Of a stretch of DNA of 64,000 nucleotides, positions 1 to 10,082 are shown one piece after another (position 1 is the stretch's first letter; every line of letters starts with the position of its first letter). Made by a program: the position numbers and the translations under genes. The DNA lies in NCBI GenBank assembly GCA_963576475.1, contig OY754970.1, forward strand, positions 38,387,447 through 38,451,446. The letters run 5' to 3'. This DNA is from Molanna angustata (lineage: Eukaryota > Arthropoda > Insecta > Trichoptera > Molannidae). The notes under the pieces are model-generated. The model was not told where the DNA came from, searched no databases, and saw only the letters and a list, made by a program, of their open reading frames with translations.

Positions 1-262
1 ATTTCACCCATAGATGGCAACAGTAAAAATTCCTTATTTTCAAGCGAAAAGAATTTCAGTATTACAATATATAGAACTTTCAAAATTGAATTGATAGGGA
101 TCTCATTAAAAGGCATAATTGGTGAACGTTGCGCAAGCGCATAAAGTGATCACGTAAACCAGCCGATGACAGGTCGTAAGCCCTGTAGGTGCCTTGATTT
201 CCCGGTTCTCCTACAATAAATATTCCAACTTCGTCTCTATTGAGATAATTGAAAATCTGTTA
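1..262 (+). repeat. Dispersed repeat family R1, copy 1 (cut by window start)
   Basis: The segment shares a long body with copies at 2780-3205, 11695-11825, 22150-22535 and 51450-51640 (same strand) and 50095-50415 (opposite strand). Core landmarks are gttgcgcaagcgcataaagt, then gtcgtaagccctgtag, and an end near tctctattgagataatt. No ORF spans it and no terminal repeat is obvious. It is a non-autonomous interspersed repeat of unknown class; the left end lies outside the window. Confidence 0.75.
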
Positions 263-429
263 AAAAATTTAACTTTTAACTTAATTACAGTATTATACAT
301 TTTATCTACTACTTTATCAAGTTATATTGTACCTACATCGGATATTATTATACTTGTAAAAAAGGATTTTTAATAAATAAATATACATTCGAGCTCAAAA
401 AAGAAATAATAAAACCTTATATTTCTTCA

Positions 430-544
430 TACATTCCCTAAACGAAGCATAGATGCTTGTAAATACTATAGATGAATGAAATCGGTAATGGCAGGATACA
501 AACTCGCGACCACTGGATTACTAACCGCTCAACCACCGCCCATT
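430..544 (-). mobile_element. tRNA-derived SINE, family A
   Basis: On the minus strand the head reads as a tRNA-like promoter: a box A near GGTGGTTGAGCGGTTAGTAA and a degenerate box B around GCGAGTTTGTATCC, followed by a non-tRNA body with tgctatgcttcgtttag-like sequence. Related copies are at 31360-31533, 49811-49938, 11848-11940 and 40108-40172. It cannot fold into a complete cloverleaf, so it is a SINE, not a tRNA gene. Confidence 0.65.
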
Positions 545-639
545 TCCAAGCTTAAACGAAAATAATCAAAAGATCATCATAATAAAAAGTTAATTTTAAA
601 TTAGATAAATAAATATGTTTCCCCTGTGAACATTGTAAA

Positions 640-775
640 TGCAAAGCTTTTTGGAGTTAATTGGATGGAGAAGGGTGCAGCTGGAGGTGAACATTGAGGA
701 ACAGGGAAACAGTCTGGTGTTGCAGGGACCAAGCAGGAGGCTGTACGAGATCATCATTGCCAAGGTATTAAACAA
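640..775 (+). other. Weak candidate coding exon, GC-rich
   Basis: A GC-richer block in AT-rich surroundings is open on the plus strand. It reads GWRRVQLEVNIEEQGN, then SLVLQGPSRRLYEIIIAK, and ends at a good 5' splice context CCAAG/GTATTA near 760. The implied pattern is a beta hairpin followed by an amphipathic helix, which looks like protein. The acceptor side is poor: candidate AGs at about 639-655 lack a long pyrimidine tract. I do not recognise the family. It could instead be a conserved non-coding block that happens to be open. Confidence 0.25.
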
Positions 776-1037
776 TATCCCCTCCTATGGAACTGCACAG
801 CAAGGAGGGGAGGGGGAGGCAGGGACAAAACATCACTGGGTGCATTCAAATCTGCGACGAAAAGGTAAACATACACACCTTCATTTTGACACGAAAAAGA
901 AAATAAACAACAACCAAAAATGATGTTTTTTGATTTTTTGATCACCCTAAAATCTAGATCCTATCCATCCAAACAAACAGCTTTCCTATCAACTCTTATG
1001 ATGCTTCTTTTTACTTTTTACTCTCGTCTTTCAGCCA

Positions 1038-1177
1038 TCCCCCTAGACGACGTGTTATTTAGCTCAAGAAAAGAAACAAGTAAACATAACTCAATGATGT
1101 ATGGAAATGACAGTTTTCAGTCACATTCATTTTCTTGTTTCTTTTCTTGAGCTAAATGACACGTTGTTTAGGGGGGC
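1038..1177. mobile_element. Foldback MITE
   Basis: Two arms of roughly 50 bp pair with each other: the left arm from ccccctagacgacgtg through ctcaagaaaagaaacaag, and the right arm from cttgtttcttttcttgag through tttagggggg. They are separated by about 40 bp. Nothing is coded. This is a short foldback or MITE-like element; target duplication is not obvious. Confidence 0.65.
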
Positions 1178-1179
1178 AG

Positions 1180-1826
1180 ATATCTTATGTTTACAAAATA
1201 CACGATTCAGTAGCGAAAGTTTTCCTGTACAGTTGTGGTTTCAAGAACAATGCAAGTTTTAATTATAATATCTTAATATTCCACAGTAAAATTTGTTTTA
1301 AATTATATTATGTTTCAATATATTTCAGTATAGTCTGAAAATATTTCATCAACAGTAATTCATGTCTTACATTACAGTCATTCATGTGGGTTGCATATTA
1401 TGATAATAGATTTCGAATCATTATAAAATCCATGCATACATACAAAATCGATGTCGACAACTTTCTGATTTATGTCATCTAATAATAATGGGTGCATGTG
1501 TTGTGTTTATTATTGTATATTTCTTCATTTTTACTTTTATTTTATTTTATTTAGAAATACTACAGTTGTTTTCAATTATTAATATACAGTTAATAATTTA
1601 CTTACAATTAATCGCCAATTACCGTATTTCCCAGTTATTTTAGTGTACATCTGCGGATATAGGTATTTTTTATTTTATTTATTTATTTTTCACTCCTTTA
1701 TCACAAAGACAAAGGTATCTATTAACATTTCATTTTACATTTGCATTTACATTTTGCTTTATTTTATTTGTTATAATATTATTATTTTTTGTTTTTGTAA
1801 AGTACTTTTCTCATCACAAAAAAATT
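1180..1826. other. AT-rich intergenic sequence
   Basis: Very AT-rich DNA with long T-rich stretches. The short open frames here are composition artefacts full of Phe, Ile and Tyr. Nothing recognisable apart from the truncated LINE that begins at its right edge. Confidence 0.5.
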
Positions 1827-2390
1827 TTGCTGCATAAAATTTTGAACAATGCCATAGACTCGCCTGTACTTGTCAACCTAGTAGGTATCCATGTTCCAGG
1901 TAGAATGGTTCGTAGACCTCAATTACTTCATATTCCAACAAGTAGAACAAATATCAGGAAAAATTCAACAATTACACGCATATGCAGCCAATATAACAAT
2001 ACATTCTCAGCTGAGATAGACATATTCAACGCGAAATATTACAGATTTAGACATGATGTTCTGAAGGTGATGCGCAACCAATATCCCTCTGTCCTGTCCT
2101 CCTAGTCTCTCTTCTCTCATTTCTCTTTCCTTCCCTAGTTGTTGTAGGTATATGTGTGTATATATGTGTACTTATGTATGTATGTGTGTGTGATGGTGTG
2201 TATGAGGGTGTGTGTGAGGGTGTGTATGAATGTGTGTGCATGAATTATTTTTGGCTTGTAAACTGTTATTTGTTTTTATATTATGTTGATGGAATGCTTT
2301 TTTTGGCTCTAACAATGTAAAAATTATTTTGTATCATTAAACTGTAAATGAGCTGTAGCTTCCCAAAGAAAATAAATAAATAAAATAAAT
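1827..2390 (+). mobile_element. 3' end of a jockey/CR1-type non-LTR retrotransposon
   Basis: Residues read from about 1845 give IDSPVLVNLVGIHVP, then LLHIPTSRTNIRKNS, ending in a stop at 2105. This matches the usual carboxy-terminal tail of insect jockey/CR1-like LINE ORF2 proteins (DSP-LL, then V-R, then LFH-P--RTN---NSP). A 3' UTR with a GT-rich stretch follows, then a tail of aataaataaataaa ending at 2390. The reverse transcriptase and endonuclease domains are absent, so this is a dead 5'-truncated copy. Confidence 0.75.
2150..2245. repeat. GT-rich microsatellite in a LINE 3' UTR
   Basis: Imperfect (GT)n and (GTGA)n runs lie inside the 3' UTR of the LINE fragment. The His/Thr-rich minus-strand ORF over it is an artefact of the repeat. 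Confidence 0.7.
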
Positions 2391-2780
2391 CACATAATTT
2401 CTAAGTTCAATGGGAGCATAAAAAAAACGTAGGTAAACAACATGCCTACTTGTTGAGTTATTAAAAAAATAAATGTTTTAAAAAAGAAAATGAAACACTT
2501 TACATGAACACTCACAGCTTAACATTTCATTAATTAACATTTAACATTTATCAGTAACAAACAACTCAACAACATACATATATGTATGTAGTTTGTATTT
2601 GAACAAATGAACATTGACGTCAAAAATTGTATGTAAAATAGTATGAATAGGTACACAAATCTATATACATTTTTACAATATTCGGAAAATATAACAGCTT
2701 TGTTTGCATAATAATAGTATAAATATAGTTCTAAAATTAATAATGAAATAAGTCTATTATATGCAATTAAAAAAATATTC
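2391..2780. other. AT-rich spacer, nothing recognised
   Basis: AT-rich sequence between a LINE tail and repeat R1. The 123-aa minus-strand open frame (2534-2905) is hydrophobic, composition-driven and overlaps R1, so it is not taken as a gene. Confidence 0.5.
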
Positions 2781-3205
2781 GAATTACATACACATTGGTA
2801 CAAGTAGGTAAACGAGCCAGAAATGAAATAATATTTCTGACGCAGTTCAGGGGTGAAATCTGTGCGATATACCGTCACCTCATTTGTAAGAACTGTTACT
2901 TTCATTGTTTACAAATAAACTAATTTCTCAATAGATGGCGTTACAAAAAAAGTATATTCGTTACTTCATAGATGGCAATAGTATAATTCCTTATTTTCAG
3001 GTGAATAGTTACACACTATTCAAATAGATAGAACTTTCCTTCAAAAATTACATTGAAGGGAACTCAATAAGAAGGCGTAAATGGTGAACATTGCGCAAGC
3101 GCATAAAGTGATCACGTCGATGACAGGTCGTAAGCCTTGTCGCCTTGAGGTTCTGTTTCTTCTATAATATCCCAACTTTGTCTCTATTGAGACGTTAAAA
3201 AGGTT
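2780..3205 (+). repeat. Dispersed repeat family R1, copy 2 (long form)
   Basis: Longer copy sharing its left part (acatacacattg, gcgcagttcaggggt-like, gtcacctca) with 22150-22310 and its right part with the other R1 copies, ending at tctctattgagacgtt. The pairing with the 22-kb copy shows the family is at least about 400 bp long. Confidence 0.7.
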
Positions 3206-4140
3206 TTCAACAAAAATAATAATAATATAATGTTTCAATAAATTAAAGATATTAAACACATTAATCAGGTGGATTTATACACAAACTCGAGAATAACTAC
3301 CTATATTGTAACTTAATTTCTGAAAAATAATAATATGTGCACGTGTTGACGAAAATTTCATTGTCACCCTGTTTTGAAAAGGTACTCTCTGTTTAGAGTT
3401 AGGGGTGGAAAACTGCAGTAAGGTACCTAGGGGAGATGAATGGCTTTCATTGCAACATTTTCCATTGTTTGCATTTAAGAAAAAAGTCACCAGCTATATA
3501 CACTATACATACAAACCTGCCATCTAGCGAGGTGATGAATTTTCATTCATTATGACTGTACATATACACGGTACGAGTCAATTCATAAGTTTTTCTATAC
3601 AAAAAAGACGCAGTAATACATTAGCCAAAATAAAAATCGCTCGACCTATGTTAATCAGATTCAATATAAATAAAATTTTAAAGTTTTTGTATAAACAGAG
3701 TGAAAATCAATAAACAAATTAATAAAATTGTCAACATATTATATGAAGTAGTGTTCGATTAGTGATGTCAAATTATGTTTCGCTTAAATCTCGATAATGT
3801 ATGATATCTGGGCGAAAAAGTTCGGTCGTAATAAATCGAATATGTGGATAAAAACTGCTTTAATAAACGTAATTGGGTAAAAGATAATTGTATAATTCTC
3901 AAAATGCCACGGATAAAAGTTTATCAATACATACAAAAAATAACAGAATCGTTTGTCCTAAAAAGTATAACGATTTATTTGTTTATTGAATAAAATGTTG
4001 ATAGTTATTGAAATATTATATATAAAATGTTATTCAAATTATTTTGTTTAATTCTTATATTCACGAGGCAAAACGGTCACTTTATAATTGCCTTTTAAGG
4101 TGAGATGAGACTGGTATGCGAGGGTATACACGCATGTGTC
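3206..4140. other. AT-rich intergenic sequence
   Basis: Mostly unique AT-rich sequence with no supported ORF, RNA gene or repeat boundary. Short open frames on either strand lack family features. Confidence 0.4.
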
Positions 4141-4164
4141 GTAATTACTTTAACATGATAATGC

Positions 4165-4330
4165 ACACTACCACACCCTGGAACTTTTTCAGTATAAAAT
4201 TTTTGTAGGCTAACAACGTACTATATCTTTTGAAATTTTGGGCTCTGTACATAAAGCGGATCAAAAGATATAAGGGGAGGATGGACAAAATAGACACACT
4301 TAATGTTCTATGAAAATTTGTCTGAATTTT
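4165..4330 (+). repeat. Dispersed repeat family R2, copy 1 (degraded)
   Basis: Shares the order tataaaatttttgtaggc, then gcggatcaaaagatataag, then cacacttaatgttcta with copies at 20870-21135 and 36825-37225. Degraded and non-coding. Confidence 0.6.
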
Positions 4331-4910
4331 TTTTAAGGTTTGTAATGACACAGATTATTCAACCTTTTTTAAATTCACAGATTTTTCAATTGTGTATTCA
4401 AAACTCATACAAATCTTGGCGCCACTTTGACAATTCGTCCGTCTCGGTATTGAACTCGGTGACTCTCTGTTCCAACTTAGGGATGGAAGCGATTAGCTAC
4501 CTGAGCGTAATACGCGCGCGAGAGAGGGTGTCTTGCAATATTTATGAACAATTCAAATGAAGAGGCTGGCGCAATATCCGCGAGGGCTGCCGTCGAATGG
4601 GGGCAGCTAGTTTAAACTAGTTAGGTGTTGTGGGTCCCCCGGTACAAGGCTCCCCTTTACCTCTGCGTTGGGGAAAAGTTTTGTGAAAGCGGAAAAACGA
4701 ATTGTAAATTTTTCATCGCATTATGCACAATCTAATGTGAAAATTTAAATTTGAATTACATATTTAAAATGTCGATTTAGATCTCCTCTCTATGTACACC
4801 AACTATCTATAGAAAAGCGTGTATGGAGCGATGCATGGACGTGAATGAATATTTATCTTTATACTTTGCTGCTATTGCTTTGTGGCACATTTTAACTAAT
4901 ATAATTAAAT
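4331..4910. other. Unique sequence with a GC-richer block at 4420-4690
   Basis: About 4420-4690 is notably more GC-rich than its neighbours (runs such as tacgcgcgcgagagaggg and ggcgcaatatccgcgaggg). No ORF with convincing splice sites or family motifs was found. Possible conserved non-coding block or old gene relic. Confidence 0.35.
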
Positions 4911-5044
4911 AAAATCTCTTAGTTTTTAACCACGTTGAGTATATTTATATGTCAACTAGTTTCGGAGACGTAACCGCTCCTTCGTCCGGACAAACTTATA
5001 CTAAACTTAGATACTATGTACATAATGTGACCCGTGTGCCTAAA

Positions 5045-5390
5045 TTATGTATCGGTAAGTTGATGGGCGGAGCTTACATTATTGAAAGCAGAGGTTGTCA
5101 ACGGAAAAATATTAAATAATGGAGTATTGTTTAAATGTACTTGATTATTAATTATTTTTTGTTTTGTATTTAAGGCTTTTTTTATCTCTAATGCCTCCAA
5201 GTTATCCAATCTTAAGCCCTCTTTATTTATATGCAAGATTTTATAGCCCGTTTGATTATTGAAAGCATGATTATTTTCAATCAAGTGATTTGCAAACTCT
5301 GAGAAATTGTTACTTTTTAAACATCTTAAATGATCCTTAATTCTAATGTCAAAATTTCTACCTGTTTTACCTATATAAATAAAAATTTTT
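5045..5390 (-). pseudogene. Penelope-like GIY-YIG endonuclease C-terminal fragment
   Basis: Reading the minus strand from about 5388 gives FIYIGKTGRNFDIRIKDH, then FANHLIENNHAF, ILHINKEGLRLDNLEALEI and INNQVHLNNTPLFNIF. The YIGKTGR-F--R run is the second half of the GIY-YIG nuclease motif. The H-LIENNH and LEALEI blocks are typical of the end of Penelope-like ORFs, where GIY-YIG follows the reverse transcriptase. The GIY half and everything upstream are missing, because the frame runs into the loop of the inverted repeat. It is a remnant rather than a functional enzyme. Confidence 0.75.
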
Positions 5391-5411
5391 TTTATGAAAA
5401 TATTTTTTTTT

Positions 5412-5629
5412 TATGAAATTATTGAAAATAATCATGCTTTCAATAATCAAACGGGCTATAATATCTTGCATATAAATAAAGAGGGCTTAAGATTGGATAA
5501 CTTGGAGGCATTAGAGATAAAAAAAGCCTTAAATACAAAACAAAAAATAATTAATAATCAAGTACATTTAAACAATACTCCTTTATTAAATATTTTTCCG
5601 TTGACAACCTCTGCTTTCAATAATGTAAA
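5412..5629 (+). pseudogene. Second Penelope-like C-terminal fragment, inverted copy
   Basis: Plus-strand mirror of the fragment at 5045-5390. It starts at the IIENNHAF block, so the YIGKTGR half-motif is absent. It differs from its partner at a few positions (YNIL for YKIL, LLNIF for LFNIF) and carries a small insertion, aaaaaaaatgctttcaataa-like, near 5630. Near identity of the arms suggests recent formation or gene conversion. Non-functional. Confidence 0.7.
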
Positions 5630-6164
5630 AAAAAATGCTTTCAATAATGCCCATCAACTTACCGTTACATAATTTAGGCACACGGGTCACATTATGTACA
5701 TAGTATCTAAGTTTAGTATAAGTTTGTCCGGACGAAGGAGCGGTTACGTCTCCGAAACTAGTTGACATATAAATATACTCAACGTGGTTAAAAAATAAGA
5801 GATTTTATGAATATTTATCTTCTTGTACACATTATTTCTACACTGGCGGGTTTATTGGCAAATGGCTATTTCTTACAACTAACCAGAGTTTATGATTATA
5901 TAAAATATGTGTACTATGGCAGTAAGATTTTGAACTAAGTATTAGAATGAAACAAAAAATCTCTAAAATAAAGTAAGACATTGTGAATTTTCCTTTTTTC
6001 TCTGGCTAATGCCGTACAATCCAAGCCATCGTGAATTTATAGTAAAACAACGAATAAGGTGTTTACAATTTGTAGGTAAATCAAATAATATAATTATAAA
6101 TATAAATATAATTCTGTTAAGTCTGAAATCGATATCCTATATATCGATTTTGCAGCTTTTACAA

Positions 6165-6475
6165 GTAAAAGAAAACTTTATAATGTTGTGTGAAAAGAAT
6201 ACTTTTTAACTAATATGTGGGTATGTATTAACTGTTTTCTTTTCTTTTATATCTTGACTGGTTATCTGGTTATTTATTTTGTTATTTTTGTTTTTTATTT
6301 TTTTATGTTTTACTTCAATCTTGTTTATTCTTCCTCTTAATGTTATTTTTCTTCATAAAGTATCTTATTGTAAACCATTAATTGAAACATTCCTGGTTTA
6401 TTTGATAATTATTTTGTACCATTACAATTTATTTATAAAACTGTATGTTTCCTTGACAAATAATATAAAATAAAA
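6165..6475 (+). repeat. Dispersed repeat family R3, copy 1 (probable LINE 3' UTR)
   Basis: Matches the opposite strand at 24335-24560 and 49320-49635: ttgtgtgaaaagaatac, then ttgactggttatctgg, then tttccttgacaaataa at the 3' end followed by an A-rich tail. One-ended conservation with an A-rich 3' end suggests the 3' UTR of a non-LTR element. The hydrophobic open frame inside it (6279-6473) is an artefact of T-richness. Confidence 0.6.
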
Positions 6476-6749
6476 AATAAAAAAATTATGTACCACAATT
6501 CTTTTGAACACAATACTATGGAATATATATTGCATTAAAATATTTGTATTAAACGATCACATAAAATTAACAAGTACAAATATCGTAAAATATTTTAAAT
6601 GAAATAAAATAAATTGAAACTTGAAGAATGAATCAATGAATACAATATACAAAAATATAATAATGAATAAAGTATCGAGAAAGGATAATCTTATTTAAAT
6701 CGCAAATAAGTCATGAGTAAATATTTAATTTATTCGTCCGAGGTAAAAC

Positions 6750-7000
6750 TATTTAATTAGAATGACCCCTTATCCCGGAAGTCGTTATGCAAATAATGTA
6801 TCTTCCCAAATCCGTACAAACCACATCCTTGGAGAGCATCATCGCCCCTTCTTGAGTTATGTCCCAGGAGTATAGCGGGAGTGCATTCTGTATGCAGGGG
6901 ATAACAGAGGGTAGGACAAAGGAAGGAAATAATGCCCGATTTAACATTAAATATGAAACAGTACACGGAGTTAACCACGTTAATATTTGTGGAATTTGCT
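6750..7000. other. GC-richer unique block with an octamer motif
   Basis: Less AT-rich than its surroundings, single copy in this window, and containing the octamer atgcaaat near 6787. It partly overlaps weak ORFs on both strands that look like chance. A conserved non-coding element is possible but untested. Confidence 0.3.
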
Positions 7001-7284
7001 CAGAGCGATTCGATGAAAATCAAAGGAATTCCTTGAATTCTTGCATACATCAACGTCGTCGGAAAAAAACCACAAAGAGTTATTATTGCTTGGTTTTGAG
7101 AACAGAAATTGTGATATTTATAAAACTGTTAAAAAATGGATGTAAGCATCTTAAAAACGATGATATGATTCATTTTATTGATGTGTTTTGGTCTCGGTCT
7201 TAAATATTCGGTCGTTTTTTTTTGCTTAATGCTTACAGTCTTGCAATTAGTAAAAATATAAATAAATAAGACTATTTATTACTG

Positions 7285-8110
7285 GGAAAGCTCAGTAATT
7301 TCAAACTATCCTTCATTCTTTTTTTATATACATTTTAACTATCCCAGAATACAGCTTAATTCTAATTTATTTTAATAAATATGTATTGACAAAAATAGTT
7401 TAAAATAAATTATTCTTTTTTTCTTCATTCGTTTTTTTTAATTTATATTTTAACTATTCCAGGGTACAGCTATTTTTTAATTATATAATAAAGAATGTAT
7501 TAACGAAAATGCATTAGAATAAACAATTATTTATTTAATTATTACGAATATAAACCATAGTTTTAATCCACAAATTGAGATTGTCGCCTCCGAGGATGAT
7601 GGTGTAACCATCGAAAGCGCTCAGGCTAATTTTAACTCAATTTGTGGATTAAAACTATGGTTTATATTCGTAATAATTTCATTATGAACTTCCACTCTGT
7701 AAACGAAACAACATTAAACTTAATAAAATTATTTATTTCTTTATTCCTTTTATTTTTATTTATTTTAACTATCCCAGAGTACAACTCAATTCTAATTTAT
7801 TTAAATAAAGATATATTAACAAAAACAAATTAGAATACATGATTCTTTATTTGATTTTTTTAATTCATGTTTTAAGTATCCCAGGGTACAGCTGAATTTT
7901 TAATTATTTTACTAAAAATGAATTATCAAAAATACATTAAAGTAAATAAATATTCATTACTTCTTTCGTATATTACAATTTATCTTTGCAATTTTTATAT
8001 TAAATATTCCATTGTAAATATATGTGAATTTTTAATTAATTTAAAATACATTAAAATAAATAATTTTTCATTATTTAATTCAATTTATGGATAATTTAGT
8101 TTATTCTTGA
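7285..8110 (+). repeat. Degenerate tandem repeat of about 110 bp, interrupted
   Basis: Five or so diverged units carry the landmark ttttaactatcccag-gtacag followed by ttctaatttatttaaataaa. Landmarks occur near 7334, 7449, 7765, 7871 and, weakest, 8000. Spacings of about 106-127 bp appear except where the 7541-7674 hairpin interrupts the array. Non-coding. Confidence 0.6.
7541..7674. mobile_element. Perfect-arm hairpin element (39-bp arms)
   Basis: Arms 7541-7579 and 7636-7674 are exact reverse complements over 39 bp (outer end attacgaatataaaccatag). The 56-bp centre contains gcctccgaggatgatgg and cgaaagcgctcaggc. Similar motifs occur at 32175-32470, 41740-41960 and 52655-52740, and right-flank sequence aacttccactctgtaaac recurs inverted near 41750. 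The motif set recalls the termini of Penelope-like elements. It sits inside a tandem repeat, so it inserted later. Confidence 0.65.
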
Positions 8111-9100
8111 ATCTCGATTACATTAATTTTTTTGATAATGTATTAATGTTGTACATAATATGTTATTGTTCATAATTATTTAAGGTACCTACTTCTACCG
8201 TGAAATCCCGTATTCAGGGAGTATCAATTGACAATAATAATCGACCAAAGAAGGACAATGTAAAACAATAATTGAATCTTAACAATTAGTGCTTGCTTTA
8301 AATCAATGAATATTAGAAAAAAAAACAAGGTGAAATATAGTCCACTTCTAAATCAATTGCAAGATAAATTTTGTATGCTCTCACCTACCTACAATATAAA
8401 AAAAAACTGTTGAGTAAAAAGTATTGATTTCATATTTTCCCACCAGGCAGGTGAAGGTATCTACAAATGACCCGGAGTTGAAGTGTACTTTTTTGTTATT
8501 TGTGAATATCTAGGAATTAATTGAGTCCAGTTTGGGGCCGGACCGGTCCGGTCGGTCATTTGCTTAATTAAACTGTGACGATAAAAAAGGAAAAAGCTTT
8601 GAGGGCAACAATAGTATATGGTGGGGGGGAGGGGTAAGGAAGGGTCTGTGTGGAGGGACCAGTTGCCCCATTTTTCCCTAATAAATTGGTGTGGTTAAAT
8701 GTAATTTGGAAATTATTGCATCAAATCCGAGAGAGCCAACACAACCAGCTGCAAAATTTGTTTTTTGTTTTTTTTTTTGAAATACGGACGACAGTTGGTT
8801 TGTTTTTACATTGTCACCCACATTTTTTTTTTAATTTTAAACACAGTAATAATCTATGGACGAGACATAATCAAAATATCTTGTTGCACAGTGCGTGACT
8901 GTGGCACTAAAATTTGGTGACATTCAATATAATGTATTTGAATATTTTCCGAATAGTTCAGAATTAAAAAAGAAGCAGTACTCAACACTTGTATCAAAAA
9001 GTACATTACGAGTGTTGTTAACAAAGGGATTTATATTTAAGAAACAAATACTTAAAATAATTTGTGAATACAAGAGCGAATTTTAAAATACAAAATCAAT
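8111..9100. other. Mostly unique sequence; GC-rich block 8520-8760
   Basis: A G-rich block near 8530-8660 (ggggccggaccggtccggtc, then gtgggggggaggggtaagg) contains ttgcttaattaaac, a homeodomain-type site. A short repeat at 8880-8965 (ctaaaatttggtgacattca) matches 23295-23365. No convincing gene. Confidence 0.35.
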
Positions 9101-9106
9101 ACTTAA

Positions 9107-9137
9107 TACTCCACTATTCCATAGTAGTGGAGAGTAA
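9107..9137. repeat. Palindromic hairpin related to the 54.6-kb element head
   Basis: A near-perfect hairpin reads actccactattccatagtag followed by tggagagt. The same hairpin type, ACTC-CCACTAT paired with ATAGTGG-GAGT, heads the segments at 12549 and 54586. It may be a solo terminus of that family. Confidence 0.45.
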
Positions 9138-9564
9138 AAAGATGACCAATTTTAAATTTTTCATATTGAATTCACAAAAATCCTGCTATTGAGAAATCCT
9201 AAGTAATTTGTCGTTAGCACTCAATTACCATCTGCAATAAATTTGATTAAAAATGGTACACCATTTTCAGCGCCACTGCTGTTAGAACCATAAACGGTTA
9301 AATTGACAATTTGGTTCCGAGTAGAAAGTCACTGTTGTTATTAGGTAGGTACCTACCTATGTAGTATTTGCCTAGGAGCTAGGCAGTAAAAACTTAGAAG
9401 TTTAATTAAAATCTGTATAAAATTCCACGGCACTTGGTGCATGGTGTGCAATTGTACATTAGTGACTATCGGCGGAGACCGTGACAAATCGAGAACAAGG
9501 GAAAATGAAAAAGTTAAAAGTGTTCAACACCTCCCCACCGCGTCACACCGGATTGGTTGCTAAT

Positions 9565-9790
9565 TGAAAAATAATATCAATAGACCGATACGACATTCTG
9601 CAACCCTGATAATTTAATTTTTGAACGAATTGAAAAAAAAATTACAGACCGATAAAACTTTCTGCGTGCTTGATACTATTTGAAATAATGTGTAGTTGTA
9701 ATATGTAGACCAATACGACTTTTTGTAAAAGTTAATTGAAGAAAACAAGAAATAATAATAATCTAACACAACTTTGTGAATCCCTGATAT
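9565..9790 (+). repeat. Degenerate tandem repeat of about 62 bp
   Basis: About four diverged units carry agaccgatacgacattctg-like cores near 9581, 9646, 9706 and 9762, each followed by a gatA/T-rich stretch. Non-coding. Confidence 0.45.
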
Positions 9791-10082
9791 ATTTTGAATG
9801 AAAATTACAGTGCATAACCATCATTATTCTTCGCCAATTCACTATTTGGGGAACGAATATTCTAGCCCAGGCGATATTTATTACTTGTCATTGGCAAACT
9901 ATAAAAGCATTTGAACATTTTTTGGTGCAAAATGACACGTTTATTCATTAGAATTTTTTTTTCTCACTTTGAATAAACATCATGGTATTTGTATGGGACG
10001 GTTTTTTTTTCTTTTTTTTATTGAGATCTATAATTTATTTTTATTTCTATTTGTATTCTGAAGTTTTACATTATTTTTATAA

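Larger units (their letters stand above)
4911..5806. mobile_element. Penelope-like element: two fragments in inverted orientation
   Basis: Left arm 4911-5290 and right arm 5411-5806 are near-complete inverted copies around a loop of about 120 bp. They begin with aaaatctctta and end with taagagatttta. Both arms encode the carboxy-terminal part of a Penelope-like protein, the left on the minus strand and the right on the plus strand. Inverted and tandem 5'-truncated copies are typical of Penelope-like retroelements. The reverse transcriptase domain is missing from both arms, so neither copy is autonomous. Confidence 0.75.

Noticed and set aside
6859..7203. 114-codon ORF with CGICSERF as a zinc finger
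   Set aside because: Only one Cys pair and no spaced His pair; no splice context. Chance similarity.
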